NCBI GenBank assembly: GCA_051530055.1
Contig: CM121342.1
Coordinates: 2,790,001 to 2,854,000, forward strand
Length of the DNA: 64,000 nt
From: Neoechinorhynchus agilis
Taxonomy: Eukaryota > Acanthocephala
Direction of reading: 5' to 3'
The position numbers and the translations under genes were made by a program. The notes beneath the pieces are model-generated. The model worked only from the letters and a program-made list of their open reading frames with translations. It had not been told where the DNA came from and did not search any database. Below, one piece after another: positions 1-11,872 of this stretch; within the stretch, counting starts at the first letter, position 1; each line of letters opens with the position of its first letter.

Positions 1-830
1 TCAGCTACATGCAATATGCAGTCCACTCCACGCGTTGGCTAGCCCGAATGCGAACAGGAAATAGTCTACTCGAGCACAAACTGCCTTCGACAGAGTTAGG
101 GAGCTTATGCGAAGTCCAAAAGAGCTCATTCCGTATGCACTTGAAAATGAGGTGATGGTGGCGTACGATGCCAGTGAATCAGGGTTCGGTGCTGTGCTCC
201 TGCAGCAGTACGAAAACGAGTAGAAACCAGTGGCATACGCATCAGGAACCTTATCACCAGTTGAAAAGAATTTTATGCTACAATTGACAAGGAAGCCGCT
301 ACGATTCTATTTGGTATAAAGAAATTTCACCATTTCATATTTGGAAAGAGATTCCGTTTAAGAACCGATCATAAACCTCTGATTCACATTTTTGGCGCTT
401 GAAGAGAACTGAGTAGAATACGAAGCAATCGGCTACGAAGATGGACCGTTGCCATGATGAAATACAACTATGAGATCGAATTCGTCAGGGGAAACGAAAA
501 TGTGTACGCCGATGCATTGTCGAGAATACCGGAACCGAGAGATGGAACCGTCGAAAGTCGTGTCGAAGCGATAGACCTGGTAGATTGTGATGATTCAAGA
601 ATCATAAACGCAGAGGTACTAAAACGAAGCTTGAAGAAGGATACGGTGCTCGCAGTGGCCTACCATCATTCCCCCGATTTACGAACATATTTCGAGATGC
701 TTATCGGGCTAAGACTTCGCCCAGCGGTGTTTCAAGCGGAAACTTCTCATCAACGTGGAGAGGACAATGGAAGAGAACAAGAGCAACTCCGCTCCTGTCC
801 TTCCAACTAATAAGCTCCGTGGAGCAGTAG
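1..830 (+). mobile_element. Ty3/Gypsy LTR retrotransposon fossil (pol fragment)
   Basis: A decayed piece of a Ty3/Gypsy pol gene. The end of reverse transcriptase and the RNase H region can be recognised from family-typical words such as YDASESGFGAVLLQ, RTDHKPL and the closing NVYADALSRIPEP. It runs off the left edge of the window, is broken in several places, and no LTR is visible on the right. It appears old. It is a different copy and a different lineage from the Mag-like element at 13-17 kb. Confidence 0.8.
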
Positions 831-1731
831 CGCACAGGGTGAAGCGTCACCTCGGAAATTGATGGTCCCGCTCACACGAGTCCAGGGATCAAATGAGCTC
901 TCCTACTACATGGGATTTTGGATGCTTGATAAGGAGGTCGAGGCCTCGAAAATTTGTATGTAAATCTCGAGGAGGGAAAAACTCGCCGTATAGAGAAAAT
1001 TTAGGAACAATATTTCAGCGTTTACTCCTTCGTTCCTTTCAAAACAATCTACAAAAATAGTTGGAACAAGGTCGTAGAGATGATTAACTCGTCCCTTTGG
1101 TTAAGCACAACGAAACGTCTCACGTTGACCGTCTCCTCCTTACCACCAATCTCATTTTTCGCCTCTTGCGAGATGAGCAATGCTTCCCCGAGCGAATGTT
1201 CCATTTTATTTCCCGCTTGGTACCCCACAAAACTCGACAGGTTGACCCCTTGACCTGGGTTGAACTTTGAGTAATGTTTAGCCGGCCACGTTTCCGCTCC
1301 GTCTTCTCAATGTTCCTGTGCGCATTGAACACAGGTGGCTTCGTCGATGACATTACTCATCCCGCAAAGTTACCTTGTCGGAGTCTCCGGAGCTTGGGCC
1401 TTGCTACCCGAATGCTTAAACACAAAAGACACGATATGAGACATTGGGTGCTTTTCTTCGTGATTCGTTGTCCTTGTTAGGTTGCGGCGTAATGTTGGAA
1501 CGTTCCTGTGAATCAATCTCTTTATGCCGCTCGTTAATTTTTTCACCAACGAATGAGATTCAAAGGATCGTTAAAGGATCGATATTCTTTTCCTCGTTTT
1601 GAGCGAACGGTCTGCTTATTCCCTGAACAGCGGTTCTTTTAGCCAATTACAGTCGTATCTCATCGTAATGTAAATTGCTTGCTTCATTGCCCAGGGAGAT
1701 GGTGAGAAGCTCGATGCATAACTATGATTTT
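831..1731. other. Intergenic, no gene recognised
   Basis: Short overlapping open frames occur on both strands between 1,120 and 1,480, but none has a recognisable domain or splice context. This may be further decayed mobile-element sequence. I see nothing I can name. Confidence 0.4.
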
Positions 1732-2076
1732 CTAACAACATTGTAACTTCAAAGGGCACACCAAAATTTTGTTTGCGGATTTTTCATATAGGAAACACAG
1801 AATTTGGAACAACTCTTCATTGAAGAGCACTTTTAACAAAATTAAATCTTTGGTTAAAAGTTCAAGCCACCTTTTGGTTGTCCCAACAGTTTCACACTGG
1901 TCATTGAAATCTATCGTAAACGGATCGTTGTGCTTCTTCGCTTGTGACCGACGTCCAATTTTTACAAGCTTTGTCAAAACGATTAGACAGTTATTTGAGA
2001 CAAATTTGACACTCAGTCTTGTTCCTTTAGCCTGGATCAACTTCCTACAAAACTCGTTGTATCCTTTCAAGGACAA
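1732..2076 (-). CDS. Hypothetical short protein
   Basis: An open frame of 114 codons on the minus strand, beginning MSLKGYNEFCRKLIQ, basic in its first half and hydrophobic (LLTKDLILLKVLF) in its second half. I do not recognise a family. A nearly coextensive open frame exists on the other strand, so openness alone is weak evidence. It lies just downstream of the DRC3-like gene on the same strand and could be a separate small gene, an additional exon or a chance ORF. Confidence 0.25.
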   Translation of the reverse strand: MSLKGYNEFCRKLIQAKGTRLSVKFVSNNCLIVLTKLVKIGRRSQAKKHNDPFTIDFNDQCETVGTTKRWLELLTKDLILLKVLFNEELFQILCFLYEKSANKILVCPLKLQCC

Positions 2077-2339
2077 CTGATTGTTATTATTAATTAATTG
2101 TTAACTGTGTGTATGTGGCTTTTGCAATAATAATAATAAGAGTAGAGTAATACATTATTTTCACATACAGGAGCAACTAAACAATTTTAAATTATTCGAC
2201 AACAAAAGGGATTTAGATAATTTTAAGCGCTATCAAACGTTTAGAAGGCGATTTATACTTGATAATTCCTTAGATCTATTTTATCATATTGTCCAAAAAA
2301 AGATAAACTTTATTAAGTTTTTAGCAGTGCAAATCTCAG

Positions 2340-4905
2340 CTAATAAAATGATTAGCCAGCAAACCTCATAAACCACACAGCCTTCGACGAGTTATCTGCA
2401 AATGGGTCATCCAGTGATTCTTCAATAACACAATTATCACTCAATAATTTGCTATAATGTCGATTGTGATTAATTATCCAATCTGCAAATTTCGCAATCT
2501 CAGACATCTGTATAGCCAATAAATCACTTGGCTCTTTCCATCGCTTAGGCATTTGATTTTGCACGGATATTTGAAAGCGCCGTGATTGTTTTAATATCCT
2601 CCAAATAATAAAGTATTTCTATGTTGATTTTCAGGCATTGGAAACAAAGGGCGAAAATCAATATACGAAGTAAAAAATTTCTTCATACTTTTCTGCTAGT
2701 TTCAATGCGTCTTTACTTTCAGGTTTTTTCCACATAAAACTGTTAAGCCATTTCCAGCGTTTCGCCATCAGGTTCACCTGATATCCTACCGCCTGTGCCC
2801 AGAAATGAAGTCTTTTACGGTAAGTTTTATGATTCTGCAACTGCATTTCTATAAAATGCAAATGGGCATCCTAAATAGTCAAGGAAAATAAATAAAGGCT
2901 GAAGAATATTTTACCCCGTTTTTTAGTTGAAATGAAAAAATACGAATATAATGAACGTCGGACGACGATCGTAACTTTTCCCATGCAAAGCTACTAAAAT
3001 CTCGATTCCAAAAGATCTATTATATCTACGTGTTTATAAGAATACGACCTACTAGGTTTTCATTCTAAAGACACGAAATGTGAAAGTTTAAATTCGATCA
3101 AAATTTGACAGTCGTAATTTAACCATAGCTATTTCTAACCTTCAGATTATTGTTAATCCCAGTCACCGTGTTTTGAACAGTAGAGAACACAAAATTACTA
3201 AAATCTTCGTGTTTGTTATCATAAGAGAAGTCGATTCCGCGACTTTTGTCAATTTCATTAATATTGCCAATTCCTGAGCCTTCATTCTAATATATTTCAA
3301 GAAAAGTTCACCTATTTCGAGACCGTTTATAACAATCTCATTGCCTACCATGAACTTATTTATCGATTCAAAATCGTTAACCTTGTCAGTTTGATCGACT
3401 TCATAATCCTCGCTGATTGCATCAATCTCAAATATCCCAGGATATTGGCCCTATTATCAATAGAAAAAATTAAACTTTCATCGATAGAACCTACTCACGG
3501 ATATAGCACTAAACATGATGAACTCCGCAGCCTTTTCAAGTGCTGATATATATGAGTCTTGAAGTGATTTCAGAGTACGTTCATGACTTTCGCTCACATC
3601 GACACAATGTTGTTCATACTGTAAGTGAAAGTATTTGTTAAAACTACACTGTAATTTTAGAACTTAGTTATGCTCATGTTGGTCATCGAAAGCAAATGGT
3701 TTCAATATTTTATAAACCAATTAAATTTAATGATTCACAGGATCGTATAAACAAAAAACAAAACAGGGTCCCTTAGGCCATATTATACTTCTCACCATTT
3801 TTGTCCACAATAAAATCCTTGGAGTGACGTCCAATGCAGTAGTTATGAAATGATCGAAAATTCTTATCATTTCAGAGTCATTTAATTCACTTCGAATTTC
3901 TTGAATCTCCGCTTCCATGTAATCCCGGCTATTGATGAATTTTAACAGCCTTTCTAGCGACCATTTCTAAAATCACTTATTAATTTATTTTGGGGCAAAT
4001 CGTAACCACTCAAACCTTCACGAATTCGTCTGAAGGTGTAACAATATCATTGTCGATTTCCTTTATTCTTGGTTCAAATAAATTCGATCCGTGTCGCTCA
4101 ACATCTACTTTATTAACTTGCCAATTATGTTTTGAACGATTGACAACGATAAGGGGTTCCTTTTTCATTAAATTTCAATAAATTTAAAATTCGATAATTA
4201 AATATTTTCTTGCTCACAATTTTTTCACAGATATCGCAAAATATAATATCCTTAAGATTTTCGTATATAGCATTTTTATCAGCTACTTCCTCGAGCCACA
4301 CATTACCCGTAATAAGTAAAACATTGAGACTTTTTACCATTCGAATATTATAAAGCTATAAAAAAATTTGATTTGCGAGACAGCAACCAATGAGAAATTA
4401 CGCTGGTGATGTTAGAAATATTGTTGAAAGATACATTCAAAGAGCGTAGGTGTTGGCATGGCGCAATGTTATCCACAGTCTTAATAACATTATGAGCAAG
4501 ATTTAAATTAATTAGATTCTTCATTGATTCTAGTCCTCTTATCTCTGAAATTTTATTGTAGCTTAAGTCTTGATTTTCTTTAATTTGAGGGCACCAAAAA
4601 CTTTTAATACCTAATAGACTCAGATTATGCAATTCGGTTAAGCCACAGATAGTCTCTATATTATTACTGGTTAATATAAGATACCTCAAATTGGGCATGA
4701 CTTTTATGCCTGTCATCGAATTCAGACCTTAATCCGTTTTTCATTGAAAGCGAGATCACATTTGGCAGAAACCTGTTCCAATGAGCGTTATATCCTCCAT
4801 CATATCATAATCATCAGCATCAACGTTCTCAATAAATTGGCAATTCAACTCGTCTTGGCCAATAGTATGTGCTCTTAAAGGATTTCTATCTCTATTGTGA
4901 TACAT
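2340..4905 (-). CDS. DRC3: DRC3-like leucine-rich-repeat protein (dynein regulatory complex)
   Basis: A multi-exon gene. The first exon (4,773-4,905) starts MYHNRDRNPLRAHTI and is acidic. The next exons give a run of LRRs (NLRYLILTSNNIETI, DLSYNKISEIRGLESM, NLNLAHNVIKTV, LRSLNVSFNNISNIT, VKSLNVLLITGN) joined through introns as short as about 33 nt. Downstream exons (about 4,080, 3,950-3,730, 3,620-3,490, 3,450-3,160, 2,870-2,660 and 2,560-2,340) are helical. They include ESHERTLKSLQDSYISALEKA, which resembles the DRC3 coiled coil, and DAHLHFIEMQLQNHKTYRKRL, which resembles DRC3's C-terminal segment containing HDIHLLKIDNREDEL. DRC3 (LRRC48) is part of the nexin-dynein regulatory complex that controls axonemal dynein in motile cilia. 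The LRR assignment is solid. The DRC3 assignment rests on remembered family resemblance and domain order. Exact exon borders in the 3' half are not resolved. Confidence 0.6.
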
Positions 4906-5099
4906 AAAAAATTCTTCATTCTACGAAAGCGACCATGGGTTTTAAACGAAATAGAAGGCTTACTTGATTTTGATCTTTTGGTCCATAAGCAACTCTATAA
5001 ACATCATCAGTCGGAATATGCATTCTACATATCGATGGTTAGCGCCATTAATTATTCGAGTTACCATGGAAGCCAAGTTTGATTAATACTTCGCCTTTT

Positions 5100-6175
5100 G
5101 CCTTAATCCCTAACGGGCCCAAAGATGCCAGGTTGTGAATTTAATGATAATCAATTTAATTTTCTATATAAAAGCAGATTCCTAAAATTTTTAAGAAGCT
5201 TTCACGCATTTAAATAATTGCTTGTTTATGGCGGAAAATTAAATTAATTTTGTCAAATCATTGGACACCGTCTCTCGCTTTTAATCTTTGTAATTATTCT
5301 GTTTATTCGATCTTTTCATTTATAATTAATTTCGACTTTTAAATTAAACATTAGTAGTTTTGATAAATTAAATGTGTTTTACATGAGGAACTTCACAAGT
5401 AAATGAATTTTATACTCCTATAGAATGTTACAGTTTTGTTCGTTTCGCAGCATAAATCTCTGAGTAAGGATCTAAATGTTTCCATACGAGAAATTTCCGA
5501 TGGATTCTGTGTAAGATTTTGATTTACAACAGAAATAAGTACTTATTTATCTCTTTCGACAAATTGACTGTTGTAGATTCTTTATTCCGCAATTGGGCAA
5601 TTTTTAAGTAGCGCCTAAGCTTTCAATTCTTGAAAGGATCACCATTTTGGGTTAACTGACTGTAGTATAACTCTCATTGACCATGAAAAAGTAGGTTTTA
5701 AATAGCATTCTACATTATATGATGAGCCAAAAAGTTAACTTACCTCCGTTGAACATAATTTATCTTATCTAAATATGAATTTTAACTAGCAACGTCTATT
5801 GGATGAAAAGTAGCATCTAAGCTTTCAAATCCGACAACTCGCTTATTCCCATTTTCAATAAGAATCATGATAAGTTGAAATATTTTTTCAAAGCATTTGA
5901 GAAAAGCTCAAGAAATTATTTTGGTTTCACGTGGTCGTTGAAGAATATCGCAACCGCCCACCCACTAAACAGATCCCAAACTTAAAAAAAAGATTGTTTA
6001 CAAAAAGAATACTTAAAAATCTTAAAAAAAATTCGGTCCTACAATTCTCTTATTCTCATTTTTAATAAGAATATGCACTGAGATCATTAAGATCTTTTTC
6101 TCTGCAGCGATTTGATGCTTCACTGAGACCGACGAATTGAATGCGCTCGAATCTTCATTGTAATTTAAAGAATCC
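5100..6175. other. AT-rich intergenic region
   Basis: AT-rich sequence with no open frame, tRNA-like fold or recognisable repeat. It may contain further 3' exons of the gene ending at 6,176, because that reading frame closes on a good splice-donor sequence (AAAGTAAGG). Confidence 0.4.
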
Positions 6176-7759
6176 TTACTTTGAAAACTCTGCGAACTGG
6201 GATCTCGTTTCCTGTTCGTCTTTCTTAATAACTTTAGAATTTGATACTCCGATTTTAAAAACCGGGGCTGGTCGTTTTCTTAATAATGAGCTTTCATATT
6301 GTGAATCGTCTTGAATCCTTCTCTCCATTTGTTCTCGTGACAACTCAAAACTGTCATTCAGTGCTTGCATCTTCATTGAGGATTCAAGCCCATTATGAAA
6401 CCCTTTACGAATCATTTGAATAGAAGGTTTAAAGTTCCTCTTTTTTGACGATATCTCTAAGCATTCAACCTTTAATTTTCGCTTTTCAGGAGACGCTCGA
6501 GGTTGATAGCTCTCACTCAAAGATTTGTGTTTTGTTTCCTTTATTTCATTGTTCACTTCCACTTGTTCATTTGCAACTGCAAATGTTGAATCGGACACTT
6601 GTTTTTTGCTATCTTTCATTGAACGTCTTTTCTTCATTCCTTCATTGGAGACTTCAATGCTCATTGGTTCAGCTTTTGCCCTGCATGAAATCCCTTGAGT
6701 TTCAGTGTCTTTTATAAGTGACCGAAATTTCTTGTTTTGTTTTGTATGTTCAAGGAATAGTTCGTTTCCGCCAGACTGCATCATTTTCTTAGATTTTTTA
6801 AGCTGGCGAATTCCATCATAAACTTTTTCGTCTATCTTTTCATTTGATCGGATTCGTTTCCTTTCTTCGATTGATGTTTCTAAGTTATCGAGCTGCAACG
6901 ATCGCTTTCTTTCTAACGTTTGAAGCTTGTTAATTTCAATACGACATTCTTGTCGAATCGATTTTACTGAGTCCTTTTGCTCTGTTAACACTGGGGACTT
7001 TCCTATATTTAACGTATTTTTCCTTCTTTTTATTGTAGGCGATTTTTGTTGCTTAATAGTTTTACTTAGAGATATTTCATCGGTGTTTTGAATTGTGTCG
7101 TTTTGTTCCATGGACGGTATTCGAAAATTTCTATTGGTTGCATCTGGCTCAGAACTTTCATTTGTAGATTTTTCATCGATTGTTCCAATTGAATTATATT
7201 GATTCGAAGACGCTACCTTGCAATTTTTTGCAGAGCTTTTAGTTCGATTACCTTTACCAAGAACTTTCTCACTAATGTTTTTAAGCAAGTCTTTTTGTTC
7301 CACTTTTTCCGATGATGTTACCGTGATTTCTTGTTGTTTCTTTGCATTTCCATTAGATTGTTGAATACAAAATCCTTCACAAATCGATTCATCTTTAACA
7401 TTTTCAATTGGCTCATTCATATCCGGCGGCATTTCTTTATCTTCCACAGCACTTCCTTTTCTTTTGCTCGAACTTTTCTTGCCAAAGGAGCCTTCAACAG
7501 ATCCATACTTTGCCTTCAAATAATAATTCCAACTGATGGTCTTAAAAATGTCCGCATTTTTATGAGCGATTCTTTTAACTGTGTAGTCCAGTTGTTGGCA
7601 CGATGTGGATTTATGCGGCTCCGATCTTCTCCTATAGACCACTGTGTCAATTGGTGAAATGTCGTCTAGAGTAACAATTGATTTCTCTACATTCGACTCA
7701 TTCGTTTCCGACTTCTTGTTATCTTTTGCTTTCATTTCCATTTTTGTTGTGTTGGCCAT
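6176..7759 (-). CDS. Lysine/serine/glutamate-rich unknown protein, probably nuclear
   Basis: An uninterrupted frame of 527 codons beginning MANTTKMEMKAKDNKK. Composition is dominated by K, S, E, N and R, with no membrane segment or cysteine pattern. It carries several basic clusters of nuclear-localisation type (KKSSSKRKG, IKRRKNTL, ERKRSLQ, EERKRIRS, MKKRRSMKDSKK, SPEKRKLK, SKKRNFK), and S/T-P sites are scattered. A helical stretch around residues 275-325 (IRQECRIEINKLQTLERKR) could be a coiled coil. I recognise no family, and most of it looks intrinsically disordered. The stop overlaps a plausible donor (TCAAAGTAAGG), so the true C-terminus may lie in an unseen exon at lower coordinates. 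The start is the first Met and is followed closely by an acidic/basic disordered tail. Confidence 0.75.
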   Translation of the reverse strand: MANTTKMEMKAKDNKKSETNESNVEKSIVTLDDISPIDTVVYRRRSEPHKSTSCQQLDYTVKRIAHKNADIFKTISWNYYLKAKYGSVEGSFGKKSSSKRKGSAVEDKEMPPDMNEPIENVKDESICEGFCIQQSNGNAKKQQEITVTSSEKVEQKDLLKNISEKVLGKGNRTKSSAKNCKVASSNQYNSIGTIDEKSTNESSEPDATNRNFRIPSMEQNDTIQNTDEISLSKTIKQQKSPTIKRRKNTLNIGKSPVLTEQKDSVKSIRQECRIEINKLQTLERKRSLQLDNLETSIEERKRIRSNEKIDEKVYDGIRQLKKSKKMMQSGGNELFLEHTKQNKKFRSLIKDTETQGISCRAKAEPMSIEVSNEGMKKRRSMKDSKKQVSDSTFAVANEQVEVNNEIKETKHKSLSESYQPRASPEKRKLKVECLEISSKKRNFKPSIQMIRKGFHNGLESSMKMQALNDSFELSREQMERRIQDDSQYESSLLRKRPAPVFKIGVSNSKVIKKDEQETRSQFAEFSK

Positions 7760-7799
7760 TTTCGAGAATAAGTTATAAACGTTTATAAAGGTAAAAAAA

Positions 7800-8399
7800 G
7801 AAGAAAATAGAGCCTATCACAACCTTTGTCGGCGAAGCGAGTTTTGTGCTAATTTGTTTGGTACAAATGAAGGTGGAACACGTGAGGTTGCTATGGTAAA
7901 ATAAGCAAAGCAAATTTTCTAAGAAAACAAATATTTTTTTCAAAAAAAAATTAATTTTATTTTTACTGGAAAATTTCTTTTGTTGGCTTTTCGTCCATCA
8001 GATTAAGTTCTGTGTTTTAAGAAATGAATGATTTTAAAAACCTGATGGGCGAAAAGATTAGGAATTCGTCAATTTATAGCTGTCTTTTATTGTAAAAACT
8101 TGGATCGCATTTTAGCACACCGACGCGTTGTCTTCTTTATTTGTTTTTAATATTGTGAACCGATCATTCATTTCTCCAGATTGTACCTTTATTTATTAAA
8201 GCGTTTTAGCACTTATTTTATCTCGGTTTTGCAATTCTTAATACTTTTTTTCCTGTATGGAGATACGTACGAAAATAGTGGAAAGGTGTGAATTGTCTTA
8301 AGTAAGATATCGATTGTATAATTTTCGTCCTTATTGCATTTGGTTTTTGCTCTGCTTTAAAACTTTCGCATAAATTCCAACACGTCGAAATTAATATGA
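7800..8399. other. AT-rich intergenic region
   Basis: The spacer between the 5' end of the K/S-rich gene and the foldback element. A short pair, ATCAGATTAAGTTC near 8,000 and CTGATGGGCGAAAAG near 8,041, suggests another small foldback (TTTTCGTCCATCAG / CTGATGGGCGAAAAG). Nothing else is recognisable. Confidence 0.4.
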
Positions 8400-8600
8400 A
8401 TTGAAATTATTGTTTAGGTCTACACGCGCTAAATGATTATTTATTAAAGACATTTCGAACCTCGTCGGGTTCATCATCAGCTCTAAAATACAAGTTACTC
8501 ATCCACTTATATTTTAGAGCTGATGATGAATCCGACGAGGTTCGAAACGTCTTTAATAAATAATCATTTGCCGGGTGTAGACCTAAACAATAATTTCAAT
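8400..8600. repeat. Foldback element with about 95-bp arms
   Basis: Two inverted arms of roughly 95 bp (8,400-8,495 and 8,505-8,600) flank a short loop. The arms begin ATTGAAATTATTGTTTAGG and pair with the mirrored CCTAAACAATAATTTCAAT, with only a handful of mismatches. Each arm carries CTGATGA, a 5-bp hairpin and GAAA, similar to the conserved core around stem II of hammerhead ribozymes (8,520-8,547 on plus, 8,453-8,480 on minus). No coding capacity. It is a MITE-like or inverted-SINE-like structure. Confidence 0.85.
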
Positions 8601-8928
8601 CACATTTCCCGGTACTTCACATATCGACATTTTTAGTATGAATTGATCGAAAAGTATCGATTTTTCATTTCCTCCGAATTTGTTCCCAAACCGAAAGCAA
8701 ACAAACGAAAAATTTTATTACTTTTATTTTGCTAAGCTTTTAATTGCAAAATAAATATTAAATTGTAAATGTATAAGTTCATCGACCAATGCAGTGCTTT
8801 ATCATTTTCATTTGCTTTCTGTTTCGAAGTTCTTTAAACTTCTTATTAACGATATAGGCAACAAATCACTGATATTACTTCCCAAGAAGTCGTTGAATTT
8901 TCACATAATATTTCGTTAAGGATAGAAA

Positions 8929-9102
8929 ATGTTAAAAAGGCTTGAAGGTCCTCATGTCCATTCAGATGATTTCCTTCCTGGATGCGAAGAACATATAAAA
9001 GATGAGCGACTTTGGAAAGCGATAATGAAACTCACAAGTGAATGCTACTTTCAACCTTCCCAACACGTGGACAATGTTTTAAAGATTCTAAAGAAGTCCC
9101 AC
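8929..9102 (+). CDS. Possible host exon upstream of a LINE insertion
   Basis: An open frame starting MLKRLEGPHVHSDD and running through DERLWKAIMKLTSECYF reads like ordinary protein and does not align with the LINE that follows. A donor-like sequence (CCACGTAAAG) sits at its end at about 9,101, immediately before the region homologous to the LINE. It may be a first exon whose intron or downstream part was taken over by the insertion, or a chance open frame. I do not recognise the product. Confidence 0.3.
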
Positions 9103-9149
9103 GTAAAGGGCAAAATATCAAAAATTAAATCCTTTTTTATTTACTGTGC

Positions 9150-11690
9150 CTTCATCAAAACAAATTTTTTAAAAATTGCTTTCCCCCGCCTTGTTCTCAG
9201 CTCTAGCAACTCAATATCGGGGAATTTGACATCCAACATTAAAAACAGGCTAGTTGAGTTCGACGCGAATATGAAGAGAATGACCGAATCCTCAGCGACT
9301 CCCGAAAATTCGTCTAGCAAAAGCCGTAAACAAGGCACAGTTCGGCCACTGGGTCAACGCGTATCGGCGAAGCTCGCAGACGGGAATGTTCGAGGTGCGG
9401 TTCGGCTTCTAGCCTCAACTGAAGATTTTGCGCCAAATCATGGCACAACTTTTGAGGCTCCATTAAAGTTGCATCCGTCATCGGAGTCCAACTCCACCAA
9501 TTTTACACCAACTGCTCAGGCATTCCGAGCAAATAGTTTAGAAATAAGGAAAGCTGTGTCCTCCTTCGCCAATGGCTCAGGACACGGGCCGGATGGCTTG
9601 CGTCCATAGCACCTCAAAGACATGATGTCTTTTTCTACAGGTGCTTCGGGAATAGCCCTCGGAACTGCTTTGCTTAAAATAGTTGATATTTTCATCGAGG
9701 GCTCCATTGGCAATTTGGCTACACATCTTTTCTTCGGCGCCTCTTTGTGTGCTTTGTCCAAGAAAGATGGTGGGATTCGTCCCATCGCCATTGGCTGCAC
9801 TTTGCGTAGGTTAGCCGCGAAAGTTTTATGTAGGAGAATCTCCGATAAAACGGGAGAATTTCTAAGATCCTGTCAGTTAGGTTGCTGCACTCCTTGTGGA
9901 GTTGAAGCGGTCGTGCATGCTCTGCGAAAATTTATCCCCCAAAGAACAAAGCCAACAGCAATTCTGAAAATAGATTTTAAAAATGCTTTCAATACCTTAA
10001 AAAGGGAAATAATGTTAAAAGCGATTGAGGATGTCGCCCCAGAGGCTTACCCTTACTTCTGGAGAGCATATGCTAACCATACGCCACTGCTGTACAACGA
10101 CAAAATAATTTGGTCGCAGAGTGGTGTACTACAGGGAGATCCACTCGGCCAGATAGGCTTCTTCGTCACAGTAAATGATCTTGCCCATTCAATGTTTCCT
10201 CATTTCAACGCTTGGTACTTGGACGATGCCACACTCGGTGGCGATCCAAGTGTTGTTTTGAGCGACCTTCAAAGGATCGTGAATGTAGGTGACCGCTTGG
10301 GAATAGAAACAAATCTCAAAAAATGCGAACTTCTCGTCCTGAACGCAACTGAAAAAGAGCGCTCTCCAATCTCTAGCGATTTTGAATCAGTTGCTCCTGG
10401 TCCGGGTTTGATCACCCTTGACCAGCTCACACTCCTCGGGAGCTGCGTTCTTGCTCAGAATGTTGCGAAGGACCTGCACGCACAAATCCCGAAAATGGAG
10501 TTGCTCTGCGGCCGAACTTCTGAGTTTTCGGTACATGAGGGTCTCTTCTTGATCAAGAATTGCCTCTATCTGCCGAAATTGCTTCACAAGCTAAGAGCAG
10601 CTCCATGTTTCGGAGAAGACAAATTGTTAGGAGAGCTCGGCGGGGTAATTCGTAAGTAGCTGGGACATATATTGAATGTCAAATTTTCTGACACAGGTTG
10701 GCGACAGGCTACTTTTCCCACGACTTATGGTGGTTTGGGAGTTCGCACCACTTCAGACGTCGCTTTACCTGCCTTCCTCTCCTCTTGCCGGGCAAGTAAA
10801 GTCTATGTCGATGCCATTTTAGGCACATCACTGAAGGATGCGATCTTTGAAACAGGATTATCTCAATGGCATCAATTGACAGGCATCAACCAGCTCCCCG
10901 CAAATGAATGCAAACAGTCGTCTTGGGACATTCCTCTTGTTCAGAAGATTCACAACTCTTTCAAAGATCTTCTGGATGAGGTGTCTCAGGTCCAGCTGGT
11001 AGCCTGTTCCACGAGGGAGTCGGGAGCGTGGTTGAATGTTCTCCATGTAGGGAAACTTGGAAATCTCCTTGCTGACTCAGTCGTCAGGATCGCAATATCC
11101 TTGAGATTAGGCCTACCGATTTGTATCCCGCATCGCTGCCGCTGCGGCACTATAGTGGACTCTTCGGGGAGACACGGTCTAATATGCAAGACGTCAGCGG
11201 GACGATTTCCAAGGCATGCTGAAATCAATGCCACGAACGCTTTCCCTTCCAAACATTCTAGAACCCACTAATCTTTGTAGATTAGATGGAAGACGCCCTG
11301 ATGGCGTGACCGTATTTCCTTGGCGGGAGGGAAAATGTTTGTTGTGGGATGCAACGCGTGTGGACACGTTGGCAAACTCCAACATCGGCCACTCGAAAAA
11401 AGGTCCAGGAAGAGCGGCGACGGCTGCAGAGGATCGGGAATGCTCAAAATACAGGGAGCTAACCCGAAATTACCATTTTGTCCCCTTTGGTGTGGAAACG
11501 TACCTTGGGAGGGTCGGCACTGGCCCTCCTCGTGAAGGACTTGGGGAAACGAATTTACGCGGCGACTGGAGAGCCAAGATCGACGTCGTTCTTGGCGCAA
11601 AAAATAAGCATTGCGGTGCAGCGGGGCAATGCGGCCAGCATTTTGGCCAGCGCCGATGAATGGGAGCGTTGATCATCTGAATTGGAAGTA
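9150..11690 (+). mobile_element. Non-LTR retrotransposon (LINE) with RLE-type endonuclease, copy 1
   Basis: This copy contains a reverse transcriptase (about 9,622-10,659) with the catalytic YLDD box near 10,216 in the context FNAWYLDDATLGGDPS. A C-terminal cysteine/histidine knuckle follows (HRCRCG...GRHGLICK, from about 11,131), then a restriction-like endonuclease block with RRPDG near 11,290 and LLWDATRVDT near 11,340. This order (RT, then CCHC, then PD-type nuclease) is that of LINEs with a C-terminal restriction-like endonuclease; no APE endonuclease is visible upstream. The copy is dead: stop codons separate blocks at 9,607 and 10,657, and the endonuclease part changes frame around 11,220 and 11,480. 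The 5' end is truncated relative to copy 2, lacking the zinc-finger region. Sequence divergence from copy 2 is substantial, so these are separate, old insertions or subfamilies. Confidence 0.9.
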
Positions 11691-11872
11691 TAAAAGTTCA
11701 AGATCAGAAAAATAAGAATTTTAGTTAGGTAATGAAATGGTTAATTGGTTTTTTAGCTCTAAATATATGGAAACTTTTGGAATCCTTTCAAATATATGAA
11801 GGAGTTTTACACATTGCTCAATCAGAAAAATATTTATTTGTCGCACTCTTTTAAGTAATAAAGGAATAAGGT

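Noticed and set aside
8400-8600. A complete hammerhead ribozyme in the 8.4-kb foldback
   Set aside because: The core strands are present, but the position of the cleavage triplet is occupied by CAG, and the rest is explained by simple inverted duplication.
11216-11676. Several overlapping 60-150-codon frames on both strands near 11.3-11.6 kb
   Set aside because: They are shadows of the LINE endonuclease region in other frames.
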